A stretch of DNA of 39,904 nucleotides, from assembly GCA_020722485.1 (NCBI GenBank), contig DYKS01000003.1:1-39904 (forward strand), read 5' to 3'. The notes under the pieces are model-generated. The model did no database searches. It was given only the letters and a program-made list of their open reading frames with translations, and was not told the origin of the DNA. Origin of the DNA: Candidatus Elulimicrobium sp. Its GTDB lineage: Bacteria; Patescibacteriota; Minisyncoccia; Moranbacterales; UBA9337. How positions within the stretch are numbered: the first letter of the stretch is position 1; the number at the start of each line of letters is the position of its first letter. This document shows positions 1-6,590 of this stretch, one piece after another. A program made the translations under genes and the position numbers.

Positions 1-17
1 TAAAATAAAGTGATTAT

Positions 18-33
18 TGTTCCACGTGGAACA
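18..33. promoter_or_regulatory. parS: parS centromere-like site (ParB binding)
   Basis: The perfect 16-bp palindrome TGTTCCACGTGGAACA matches the parS consensus bound by chromosomal ParB/Spo0J. Such sites normally lie near oriC, and here dnaA is about 30 kb away with DnaA boxes 100 bp to the right. No parA or parB is in the window. I see only this one copy. Confidence 0.85.
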
Positions 34-131
34 TATAATAAATATTTTTAATTAACAAAAATGAATAACTTTATTTTATCAACAATAAAAACATAACAAG
101 TCTTTTAAATAATAAAAACAACTAATCAACA

Positions 132-171
132 AAGTTATCCACAGGATGTTATAAATACCTGTGGATAACTT
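132..171. promoter_or_regulatory. Inverted pair of perfect DnaA boxes
   Basis: A perfect 14-bp inverted repeat (132-145 and 158-171) is separated by a 12-bp AT-only-but-one spacer. Each arm holds an exact DnaA box: TTATCCACA at 135-143 and TGTGGATAA at 160-168. It lies in a very AT-rich gene-free stretch 100 bp from parS. It could be an origin element, a DnaA-titration site, or an operator for a gene left of the window. Confidence 0.75.
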
Positions 172-302
172 GGTGATAAATATTTAAATATAAACTAATT
201 TTTATCCTTTATCCTTATCAGTACCTTTCGTAAAATAAATATTAAAAGTGTAAATTTAAAAAGATTTTAAGTTTATCTGTGGTTTACTTATGATGATAAA
301 GG

Positions 303-322
303 ATTCCCGTTTTTACGGGAAT
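303..322. repeat. dRS3-like 20-bp inverted repeat (copy 1)
   Basis: The 20 bp have ATTCCC and GGGAAT arms around 8 bases, forming an 8-bp stem (ATTCCCGT/ACGGGAAT) with a TTTT loop. The layout is identical to the Neisseria dRS3 repeat (ATTCCC-N8-GGGAAT). A second copy follows 41 bp later. Confidence 0.75.
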
Positions 323-363
323 GGCAAAAGGAAAAGATCTGACACGATTATAAAAAAGAATGG

Positions 364-383
364 ATTCCCGCCTGCGCGGGAAT
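364..383. repeat. dRS3-like 20-bp inverted repeat (copy 2)
   Basis: The arms ATTCCCGC and GCGGGAAT surround CTGC, again ATTCCC-N8-GGGAAT. A half copy, CGGGAATGACA, follows at 417-427, and a 27-bp dispersed motif lies at 455-481. The hairpin-then-motif order is repeated at 37.0-37.1 kb and 39.2-39.3 kb. Confidence 0.75.
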
Positions 384-454
384 TGTAAATGTTAAATAAT
401 TCGTTGAGAAAAAGATCGGGAATGACAGAGAGAAATAATAATTTTATCCGAAAA

Positions 455-481
455 TATAAACAATGCGGCGAAATCTAACAT
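455..481 (+). repeat. 27-bp dispersed intergenic motif, copy A
   Basis: One of four ungapped 27-bp copies in this window. The family reads TGTAAAYAAY, then a variable GCGGTG-like centre, then RAATCTAACAT. Copy A has TATAAA at its left end and ends AAATCTAACAT. It lies 21 bp upstream of the -35 of the dksA-like gene promoter. Confidence 0.65.
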
Positions 482-501
482 CGTGTTATAAATATATTGC
501 C

Positions 502-530
502 TTTACATTCAATTTTACATTTGTTATACT
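502..530 (+). promoter_or_regulatory. Sigma70-type promoter for the dksA-like gene/lspA
   Basis: TTTACA (502-507), a 17-bp spacer, and TATACT (525-530). Transcription would begin near 537, giving an A/T-rich leader of about 55 nt before the ATG at 592. It probably drives the dksA-like gene and lspA together (18-bp gap). Confidence 0.6.
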
Positions 531-591
531 TTAATTAAGGAAACAGTTTTTAATTAAAAAAATTAACAAAAAGTTACACTTACTAAAAAAT

Positions 592-951
592 ATGCCACTA
601 GATCAAAAAACCATTGAAATTTTGAAAGAAAAATTATTAGAAGAAAAAACTAAATTAGAAAAAAATCTGAGTAATTTCGCCAATCCTAGTGAAACGGAAG
701 ATGATTACAAAACTATTTTCCGCGAAATTGGAACCGATCCAGATGAAAATGCTTCCGAAGTGGAAGAATATACGGATAATTTGGCATTAGAGAACAATCT
801 GGAAAAACAGCTAGCAAAAATTGATCGCGCGTTAGAAAGAATTAAAAATGGAACTTACGGTATTTGCTCAAAATGCGGAAAAGAAATTGAGCTAGAACGA
901 TTAGAAATTTATCCTGAAGCAGAACGGTGCATAAAATGCGCCAATAAATAG
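592..951 (+). CDS. DksA/TraR-family zinc-finger protein
   Basis: This 119-aa protein has a charged, probably coiled-coil N-terminal two thirds and a C-terminal four-cysteine zinc finger (C92, C95, C113, C116) of the DksA/TraR type (YGICSKCGKEIE...CIKC). Family members act in the RNA polymerase secondary channel or as small stress regulators. A DxxDxA-type acidic tip as in E. coli DksA is not obvious, so an RNAP role is inferred from the family only. The ATG follows an A-rich leader without a Shine-Dalgarno sequence. lspA follows after 18 bp, a pairing I associate with CPR genomes. The family call is firm; the exact function is not. Confidence 0.85.
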   Translation: MPLDQKTIEILKEKLLEEKTKLEKNLSNFANPSETEDDYKTIFREIGTDPDENASEVEEYTDNLALENNLEKQLAKIDRALERIKNGTYGICSKCGKEIELERLEIYPEAERCIKCANK

Positions 952-969
952 TTTTTAATAAAAAGCTAA

Positions 970-1518
970 ATGAAAAAAGATCATTTGCTTTTGTCTTTTT
1001 TTTTATTTTTCCTGCTGATTATTTTTGATCAATGGTCAAAATATCTAATCCGCTATTCCGACAGATTTTATATTTGTAATCAGGGAATTGCTTTTGGAAT
1101 CAAAATTGATTCGATTTTTTTTTATTTCTTTTTGTTTCTTGCCTTTCTTTTTATTTTCCTCCAAATAAACTCCAGATCTAAAAAATCAAACGCAAAACAG
1201 CGTCTAGATTTAAAATTTTATAATTTAAAAAATTTATGGGCTTTTTTAATTTCAGATTGTTTGAATTTGTTTTCAAATTATGATTCGCTATTTGGGTTTT
1301 TAAAAAAATACTATTTAGCATTAATTTTAATTTTAGCAGGCGCTTTATCTAATTTAATTGATCGTTTTATTTACGGTTGCGTATTTGATTTTATTGATAT
1401 TCATTTTCTTAATTACCCTCTTTTTAATTTTGCCGATATATTTATTGTAACCGGTGGAATTTGGTTAGCGCTAAAAATCACGAAAAAAAACAAACTACCC
1501 CATAAATCATCCTTATAA
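970..1518 (+). CDS. lspA: Lipoprotein signal peptidase (signal peptidase II)
   Basis: A 182-aa polytopic membrane protein that cleaves signal peptides of diacylglyceryl-modified prolipoproteins. Conserved blocks are visible: DQWSKYL near residue 20, NQGIAFG at 37-43, the catalytic-Asp block SNLIDR (D131), and NFADIFI (D156). The two catalytic aspartates are therefore present. Oddity: between the second and third membrane segments (about residues 67-112) there is a Lys/Asn-rich insertion that raises the length above the usual 150-165 aa. A likely substrate is encoded at 37746 (lipobox solute-binding protein). It shares a transcript with the upstream zinc-finger gene. Confidence 0.93.
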   Translation: MKKDHLLLSFFLFFLLIIFDQWSKYLIRYSDRFYICNQGIAFGIKIDSIFFYFFLFLAFLFIFLQINSRSKKSNAKQRLDLKFYNLKNLWAFLISDCLNLFSNYDSLFGFLKKYYLALILILAGALSNLIDRFIYGCVFDFIDIHFLNYPLFNFADIFIVTGGIWLALKITKKNKLPHKSSL

Positions 1519-1680
1519 ATTGCCTTTTGCGCTATCCTATATTAAACTTATTGTGTAATAACTTTAATAACTCACTGCTTACAATTTTCATATTTTGGTC
1601 AAATTTTGTAAAAATTTTTATTGACTTACTTAAAAACAAACCGCGAAAATATTGTTAATTTTTTTAAATTCTTTAATTTT

Positions 1681-3207
1681 ATGCCTTCTAAAATTCTTTC
1701 GGCGGCAATCGTTGGACTGGATAGTGAAACAGTAGAAGTAGAAGTAGATGTTCTGAGTCAAGGACTACATAATTTTACTATTGTCGGTTTGCCAGATACA
1801 TCCATCAAAGAATCTCGCGATCGTGTTTCCAGCGCGCTTAAAAATAGCGGTTTTAAGCCTCCACATCAATGCGGACGAATAACAGTTAACTTAGCGCCCG
1901 CCAATCTTCCTAAAAACAGCCCGCTGTATGATTTACCGATCGCGCTGGGATTTCTCTTGGCTACTGGACAAATAGATTTTGATTATCGCGATAAATTATT
2001 CGCCGGAGAATTAGCTTTGGATGGAAAAATTCGTCCCGTTCAAGGTATTTTACCGATCGCGTTAATGGCCCAAGAGAAAAAAATAAAAGAAATTTTCGTT
2101 CCCCGCGCCAACGCGCTCGAAGCCAGTGTAATAAATAAAGTCGATGTTATTCCGGTGGATAATTTGTTTTCTCTGGCACAACATCTAAAAGGAGAAAATA
2201 TTATTCCTTTTTATTTTAAAACCGATCCGAAAAAATTCTTTCAAAAAACCGATTATTTGATAGATATGTCGCATATTAAAGGGCAAGAGCATGCTAAGCG
2301 CGCGCTGGAAATAGCCGCGGCTGGGGGACATAACATCATTCTCAATGGTTCACCGGGATCAGGAAAAACACTTTTAGCCAAAGCAATGCCGTCTATTTTA
2401 CCGCGTCTGACTTTACCAGAAGCATTGGAAATTACTAAAATTTTTTCAGTTTCCGGTAAATTATCCAAAGAAACACCTCTTATAACCACTCGTCCTTTTC
2501 GTTCTCCTCATCACAGCGCTAGCACGGTTTCTTTGATAGGCGGAGGAACTTATCCTAAACCGGGAGAAATCAGCTTGTCTCACAGGGGCGTATTGTTTCT
2601 AGATGAGTTCGCGGAATTCCCCAAAAATATACTGGAAAGTCTGCGTCAGCCACTAGAAGACGGGGTTATTACTGTTTCTCGCGCTAAAGGCACGACAGAA
2701 TTCCCGGCCAGATTCACTTTAGTCGCCGCTATGAATCCTTGTCCTTGCGGAAATGCTAATGATCCTGAAAAATTATGTTCCTGCACACCAGCGCAAATTA
2801 TAAGATATCAAAGGAAAATTTCCGGACCCATTCTAGATCGGATTGATTTACAGATTAATGTAACGCGACTTAAATTTGAAAAACTTCAAGAAGACAGCAC
2901 AAGTGAAACCAGTGATATTATCCGTCAAAGGGTAGAACGGGCTCGAAAAATCCAAGAAAAAAGATTTAAAAATCTAGACGGAATTATTACTAATAGTGAA
3001 ATGAATTCCAATCAAATAAAAAATTTTTGTCCACTAGATAAAGATTGTATAGCACTTTTACGCAATGCTGTTTCTTCTATGAATTTAAGCGCGCGCGCTT
3101 ATTATCGGCTCATCAAAATCGCTCGCACTATTGCCGATTTAGATCAAATGGAAAAAATAACTCCATCTCATATTGCCGAAGCAATTCAATACCGCTTCAA
3201 AGAATAA
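1681..3207 (+). CDS. comM: ComM/YifB-family AAA+ ATPase (Mg-chelatase-like)
   Basis: A 508-aa protein with an N-terminal ChlI-like domain (about 1-185), a Mg-chelatase AAA+ core and a C-terminal domain. Walker A is NGSPGSGKT (222-230) and Walker B VLFLDE (304-309). The family Cys motifs NPCPCGN and LCSCTP follow. In naturally competent bacteria ComM is a hexameric helicase that promotes branch migration during recombination of incoming DNA. An in-frame TTG at 1621 would add 20 residues, but the conserved family start MPSKILSAAIVGLD sits at the ATG at 1681, so I chose that. It fits with ruvB, ruvC and the PilB-like ATPase elsewhere in the window. Confidence 0.93.
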   Translation: MPSKILSAAIVGLDSETVEVEVDVLSQGLHNFTIVGLPDTSIKESRDRVSSALKNSGFKPPHQCGRITVNLAPANLPKNSPLYDLPIALGFLLATGQIDFDYRDKLFAGELALDGKIRPVQGILPIALMAQEKKIKEIFVPRANALEASVINKVDVIPVDNLFSLAQHLKGENIIPFYFKTDPKKFFQKTDYLIDMSHIKGQEHAKRALEIAAAGGHNIILNGSPGSGKTLLAKAMPSILPRLTLPEALEITKIFSVSGKLSKETPLITTRPFRSPHHSASTVSLIGGGTYPKPGEISLSHRGVLFLDEFAEFPKNILESLRQPLEDGVITVSRAKGTTEFPARFTLVAAMNPCPCGNANDPEKLCSCTPAQIIRYQRKISGPILDRIDLQINVTRLKFEKLQEDSTSETSDIIRQRVERARKIQEKRFKNLDGIITNSEMNSNQIKNFCPLDKDCIALLRNAVSSMNLSARAYYRLIKIARTIADLDQMEKITPSHIAEAIQYRFKE

Positions 3208-3213
3208 TAAATT

Positions 3214-4167
3214 ATGTTTTCTTTGTTCCAAAAAATTTTTAGTGCGGTTTTTCTACTTTTTATCGCTTTTTTATTTATTTCTGCGCTAGGAGTAAAGACC
3301 CAACACTCTTTCAGTGATACGGAAATAACAGAAAAGAAAATTTTTTTGGCAGACAATAATTTTTTATTTTCCACTATCACAAAAGAAAATTCAGTAGAAG
3401 AATTTTTGAAAAGTCAAAAATTAGTTCTAGGAGAAAATGATGAGGTATTCCCGTCCCCGGAAACAAAAATTTATTCCGGTTCTCATATAATCATTAAACG
3501 CGCCGTAAAAGTAATTGTTTTAGCAGACGGAGAAGAAAAAATTTTTTATACTCACAAGAAAAATGTTGCCGAAGCTTTAAATGAACAAAATTTGAATTTA
3601 AAAAACGAAGATATAGTTATTCCTTCTAGAGAATCCGGAATATACTCGGAAATGAAAATCAAAATTACCCGTGTAGAAATTAAATCCGAAACAATCGTCA
3701 AATCCATTGCGTATAAAACAATAACCCAAGAAGATAAGGAGTTGGGTTGGAGAGAGAAAAAAACAAAACAAAAAGGAAAAAATGGATCTAAAGAAATTGA
3801 ATACAAAGTAGTTTATCATAATAATAAGGAAATTTCGCGCGAAATTAAAGGAGAAAAAATATTGAAAGAACCAATAGATGAAATTATCGTTCAGGGAACT
3901 TATGTAAAACTAGGAAAATCACACACTGGACAAGCGTCTTGGTATAATTATACTGGTACAATGTCTGCCGCCAATCCATGGCTTCCTTTGGGTAGTTTCG
4001 TCAAAGTAACCAACCGCGCTAACGGAAAATCGGTGATTGTCCGCATCAATGATCGCGGACCTTTTGGCAAAGGAAGAATTATTGATCTGGATAAAGTCGC
4101 TTTTCAAAAGTTGGCTTCTTTGGGAGCCGGAGTGATAGATGTGAAAATGGAAGAGATATTGAACTAA
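3214..4167 (+). CDS. DUF348/G5/RlpA-like double-psi beta-barrel wall protein
   Basis: This 317-aa exported protein starts 6 bp after comM. Residues 1-28 form a membrane anchor or signal peptide. Two DUF348 (YabE/Rpf-type) repeats lie at about 45-150, a G5-like region at about 150-232, and a C-terminal RlpA-like double-psi beta-barrel at about 237-315 (GQASWYNYTG, RINDRGPF, RIIDLDK). The arrangement resembles Firmicutes YabE or resuscitation-promoting factors. It suggests peptidoglycan binding or lytic-transglycosylase-like remodelling outside the membrane. The barrel has the conserved Asp of the RINDRGP block. I infer a cell-wall function; the substrate is unknown. Confidence 0.82.
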   Translation: MFSLFQKIFSAVFLLFIAFLFISALGVKTQHSFSDTEITEKKIFLADNNFLFSTITKENSVEEFLKSQKLVLGENDEVFPSPETKIYSGSHIIIKRAVKVIVLADGEEKIFYTHKKNVAEALNEQNLNLKNEDIVIPSRESGIYSEMKIKITRVEIKSETIVKSIAYKTITQEDKELGWREKKTKQKGKNGSKEIEYKVVYHNNKEISREIKGEKILKEPIDEIIVQGTYVKLGKSHTGQASWYNYTGTMSAANPWLPLGSFVKVTNRANGKSVIVRINDRGPFGKGRIIDLDKVAFQKLASLGAGVIDVKMEEILN

Positions 4168-4187
4168 TTGCTTTTATCTTAAAAAAT

Positions 4188-4214
4188 TGTAAACAACACG
4201 GTGGAATCTAACAT
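4188..4214 (+). repeat. 27-bp dispersed intergenic motif, copy B
   Basis: The 27-bp motif ends GGAATCTAACAT, 3 bp before the ksgA ATG. This copy has no dRS3-like hairpin beside it. TTGTAA (4187-4192) and TAACAT (4209-4214) are 16 bp apart, so it could serve as a weak promoter giving a leaderless or near-leaderless ksgA mRNA. That is inference. Confidence 0.6.
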
Positions 4215-4217
4215 ATT

Positions 4218-5057
4218 ATGGAAATAAAACCTAAAAAATCTCTTGGCCAGAATTTTTTGACGGATAGAAATGTCGTTAAGAAAATAATAGAGGCAGCAGA
4301 CTTAAAAAAAGACGATGTAATTTTGGAAATCGGTCCGGGAAAAGGAATTTTAACCGAAGCGTTGGCTGAACGCTCCGAAAAAGTCATCGCTGTAGAAATT
4401 GACGGGGATTTGGTTAAATTTCTCCGAAAAAAATTTAAAAATCAAAAAAAAGTTGCGATAATTCACGGAGATATACTGGAAATTTCCAATTTTCAATCCA
4501 TCGGCTGGCAGACAAATTTCAAACAGCTTTCAATTCTTAATGATATTATTTTCAATAAAAGAAAATACAAGCTGATAGCGAATATTCCTTATTACATCAC
4601 CTCCAAGATAATTCGCTTGTTTTTGGAAGCAGAAAACATTCCCTCGCCATCCGAAATGATTTTAATGACACAGAAAGAAGTAGCGGAAAGAATAGCGGCG
4701 CCGCCGGGAAAAATGAGTCTGCTTTCCGTTTCTGTCCAATATTACGCCAAACCGGAAATATTATTTAATGTTTCCAAAAAATCTTTCGATCCAGCTCCGG
4801 ATGTAGACAGCAGTGTAATTAAGATAATTGCGCGAGATACGGAGCAAACAACAAAAGAAAAAAACGAGAAATTTTTCAGAATCGCGCGCGCGGGGTTTTG
4901 CGCTCGCAGAAAAACTCTTTCCAATAATCTTACCAACAGTTTTCACTGGGATAAAAAAGAAACGGAGAAAAAATTAAAAGCGGCCGGAATTAATCCAACT
5001 ACTCGCGCGCAAGAACTTTCAATAAAAGACTGGAAAAAATTAGCAAAATTTATATAA
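4218..5057 (+). CDS. rsmA/ksgA: 16S rRNA dimethyladenosine transferase
   Basis: This 279-aa SAM-dependent enzyme dimethylates two adjacent adenines in helix 45 of 16S rRNA during 30S assembly. The N-terminal KKSLGQNFL block, SAM-binding EIGPGKGILTEAL, acidic AVEID and catalytic NIPYY motif are all present, followed by the small helical C-terminal domain. About 20 extra residues sit before the NIPY block (after the GDILEISN segment). Its 3' end overlaps the oppositely oriented yraN by 8 bp, so the two genes converge with no separate terminator. The ATG directly follows the 27-bp repeat motif. Confidence 0.95.
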   Translation: MEIKPKKSLGQNFLTDRNVVKKIIEAADLKKDDVILEIGPGKGILTEALAERSEKVIAVEIDGDLVKFLRKKFKNQKKVAIIHGDILEISNFQSIGWQTNFKQLSILNDIIFNKRKYKLIANIPYYITSKIIRLFLEAENIPSPSEMILMTQKEVAERIAAPPGKMSLLSVSVQYYAKPEILFNVSKKSFDPAPDVDSSVIKIIARDTEQTTKEKNEKFFRIARAGFCARRKTLSNNLTNSFHWDKKETEKKLKAAGINPTTRAQELSIKDWKKLAKFI

Positions 5058-5529
5058 AAATATTTTCTATATGTTTAATCCAGCACTGGCGAGAGGAAAA
5101 AAGAGCGGTTTTTACTTTAAAACGTTCCGCAAGAAAATTTTCCGGTGAAAAAGCGGAATTAGCAACGGAATCGTAAATATCGGGAAACCAAACAGAAACG
5201 GCGTCAAAACGATAAGGAATATCTAGAAGATGATTGTTTTTAAGATAAACTTGAGCGATTTTTTGCAGTTTATGGAGTTTGAAACGGTTGATGTTTTCTT
5301 CTGGAAGCAAATCGTCGTTGTTTTTCAAAAGGCGGGCTTTTACTTCTACAAAAACTATTTGGCCGGGCGCAGCTTTTTCTTGAACAATAATATCAATTTC
5401 TCCCACTCTTTTGCCGCGATCGTTTTTGAAATTGAAATCAATGATTCGGTAACCTTTGCGCTTTAAATAAGCGGCGGCGGCTCTTTCTCCCAGTTGCCCG
5501 AGTGTTAGTTGTTTTCCCTTTCTAAACAT
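5050..5529 (-). CDS. yraN: YraN/UPF0102 family nuclease-like protein
   Basis: A 159-aa protein with the UPF0102 signature: LGQLGERAAAAYLKRKGYR at the N-terminus (E15), then GEIDIIV (D46) and FVEVKAR (E62, K64). These make a PD-(D/E)XK nuclease-type active site of the Holliday-junction resolvase-like fold. It is longer than the usual roughly 120 aa, with an unrecognised C-terminal extension of about 40 residues. The cellular role is not established. The start is the ATG at 5529, giving the canonical short N-terminus. It converges on ksgA and lies downstream of the candidate ncRNA, from which a terminator separates it. Confidence 0.88.
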   Translation of the reverse strand: MFRKGKQLTLGQLGERAAAAYLKRKGYRIIDFNFKNDRGKRVGEIDIIVQEKAAPGQIVFVEVKARLLKNNDDLLPEENINRFKLHKLQKIAQVYLKNNHLLDIPYRFDAVSVWFPDIYDSVANSAFSPENFLAERFKVKTALFSSRQCWIKHIENIFI

Positions 5530-5754
5530 ATTGAGGTTAAGTCTGATTACATAAAATATCTTTCACCCAGAGTGCTTTAATTTGCCACTAGATACAATAA
5601 AATTACAATTAAAACAGATAACTTTCTTACCAATAATTTTAATTTACCATATTGGCGCGGAATTTCAAACTTAACCCAAATAAATAAGGGTGGCAATGAT
5701 AAAAATTACTGAAAAAATATCCCTGAAAATTAACTCATTTCTAGCCAGTCAATA

Positions 5755-5784
5755 CAAAAACCACCTCTCAAGAGGTGGTTTTTG
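5755..5784 (-). terminator. Intrinsic terminator (works in both orientations)
   Basis: A perfect 8-bp GC-rich stem, CCACCTCT/AGAGGTGG (5761-5778), has a 2-base loop and is flanked by five A and five T, so it has a U-run on either strand. It sits at the 3' end of the minus-strand structured RNA and 226 bp before yraN. Confidence 0.85.
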
Positions 5785-6275
5785 ATCAAAATGAATGTCG
5801 AAAAACAATAATGTTTTGTTGCCCGGCATCCGTTTTGATTTTGGAAACCGGGCGCCTTAAACGCCCTAAAATATAATTACTAAAAGGCGATGACGCCCGG
5901 TGTTTTATCATGTACTAACACGCGAACCGGAAACTTAATAGCCCGGGTGAAGAGGCATCTTAAGTTATATATAAGCCGCATGTATTTTACGTACATATAA
6001 CATTTATTCTGGCTTAATAAATGTTTCTTCTGCCATTCTCTGGTGATTTTACACCTTTTTAATTCAAAGAACTTTATTATTATTTTTCTTTTTATTTTTG
6101 TTTTAAAAAAAATTTTTTATTTTTATTTTAGGTCCCCTGCCAGAGCGGGGCGGTTTCGGCACGTTCTCCGAAACACTTGAACAGCAGAAGAATTTCCAAT
6201 CACAAATAGGGGGAAATTGTGAATGGAAATTCTTCCGCCATTTCTTTAATTTATTTAAACTTTTCAAGATTACTA
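5785..6275 (-). ncRNA. Candidate large structured ncRNA (about 500 nt), family unknown
   Basis: The stretch has no plausible protein gene, yet has a consensus minus-strand promoter at one end and a strong terminator at the other. Read on the minus strand from about 6275 it contains: a 14-bp plus 6-bp hairpin (6184-6239); two adjacent GC stems (GTTTCGG/CCGAAAC and CCCC/GGGG) at 6131-6174; an A/U-rich linker; GGTG/CACC at 6042-6055; a 10-bp hairpin (5999-6025) whose AAGCC loop can pair with GGCTT at 5973-5977 as a pseudoknot; and four mutually complementary CCGGGC/GCCCGG segments at 5821, 5848, 5894 and 5941. I found no RNase P (GAGGAAAGTCC), SRP or tmRNA T-loop (GGTTCGAATCC) signature. A leader of yraN is a less likely alternative. 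Confidence 0.6.
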
Positions 6276-6280
6276 AATAC

Positions 6281-6309
6281 ATTATACCAAAAAAATAACT
6301 CTAAGTCAA
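6281..6309 (-). promoter_or_regulatory. Consensus sigma70-type promoter of the candidate ncRNA
   Basis: On the minus strand: TTGACT (6309-6304), a 17-bp spacer, and TATAAT (6286-6281), only one mismatch to consensus. Transcription would start near 6275. No open reading frame follows for more than 700 nt, which points to an RNA gene. Confidence 0.75.
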
Positions 6310-6326
6310 AACATACTTTTCTTTTT

Positions 6327-6350
6327 CCTTTTATTAAAAGGATATCCTTT
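6327..6350. promoter_or_regulatory. Overlapping palindromes upstream of the ncRNA promoter
   Basis: CCTTTTATTAAAAGG (6327-6341, perfect around one T) overlaps AAAGGATATCCTTT (6337-6350, perfect 14 bp). They lie 18 bp beyond the -35 element, a plausible operator position. No cognate regulator is known. Confidence 0.35.
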
Positions 6351-6437
6351 GAAAAAAATAACTTTTTAAAATTATCTTTTTGATTTCAAAAAAATATTTA
6401 ATTTAAAAAGTAATTTACTTTTTCTAAAATTAGCAAG

Positions 6438-6467
6438 TTATCCACATTTTATTCTAATTTATCCACA
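6438..6467. promoter_or_regulatory. Two directly repeated DnaA boxes
   Basis: Exact TTATCCACA at 6438-6446 and 6459-6467, same orientation, 21 bp apart start to start (two helical turns). They lie 130-160 bp upstream of the ncRNA promoter and downstream of the stop codon of the 6591-7916 gene. They could be DnaA-dependent regulation or titration sites. Confidence 0.6.
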
Positions 6468-6590
6468 AATTTTATTCTAACATTTCAATTTTTCCTTAGC
6501 TTTTATAATTTTTTTCTGTTATATGTTTGTTTTCATTAATAATTTTAATTCACATCTGCTTCTGAAAAATTTTCTGTTGTTTCTAGGATT

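Noticed and set aside
301..430. CRISPR array
   Set aside because: The repeated units are short palindromes with irregular spacing and a half copy, there are no regular unique spacers and no cas genes; they fit dRS3-like repeats.
5230..5466. Protein-coding frame antisense to yraN
   Set aside because: It is a by-product of the yraN reading frame; the antisense peptide shows no motif, whereas yraN carries the conserved nuclease signature.
6004..6036. Ten-codon ORF in the candidate ncRNA as a real gene
   Set aside because: It is too short to support, has no ribosome-binding site, and its stop lies in a stable hairpin; noted only as a curiosity of the RNA.
5755..6275. tmRNA, RNase P RNA or SRP RNA as the identity of the structured region
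   Set aside because: No GGTTCGAATCC T-arm or tag ending in Ala-Ala, no GAGGAAAGTCC core and no SRP GGAAG tetraloop motif was found on either strand.
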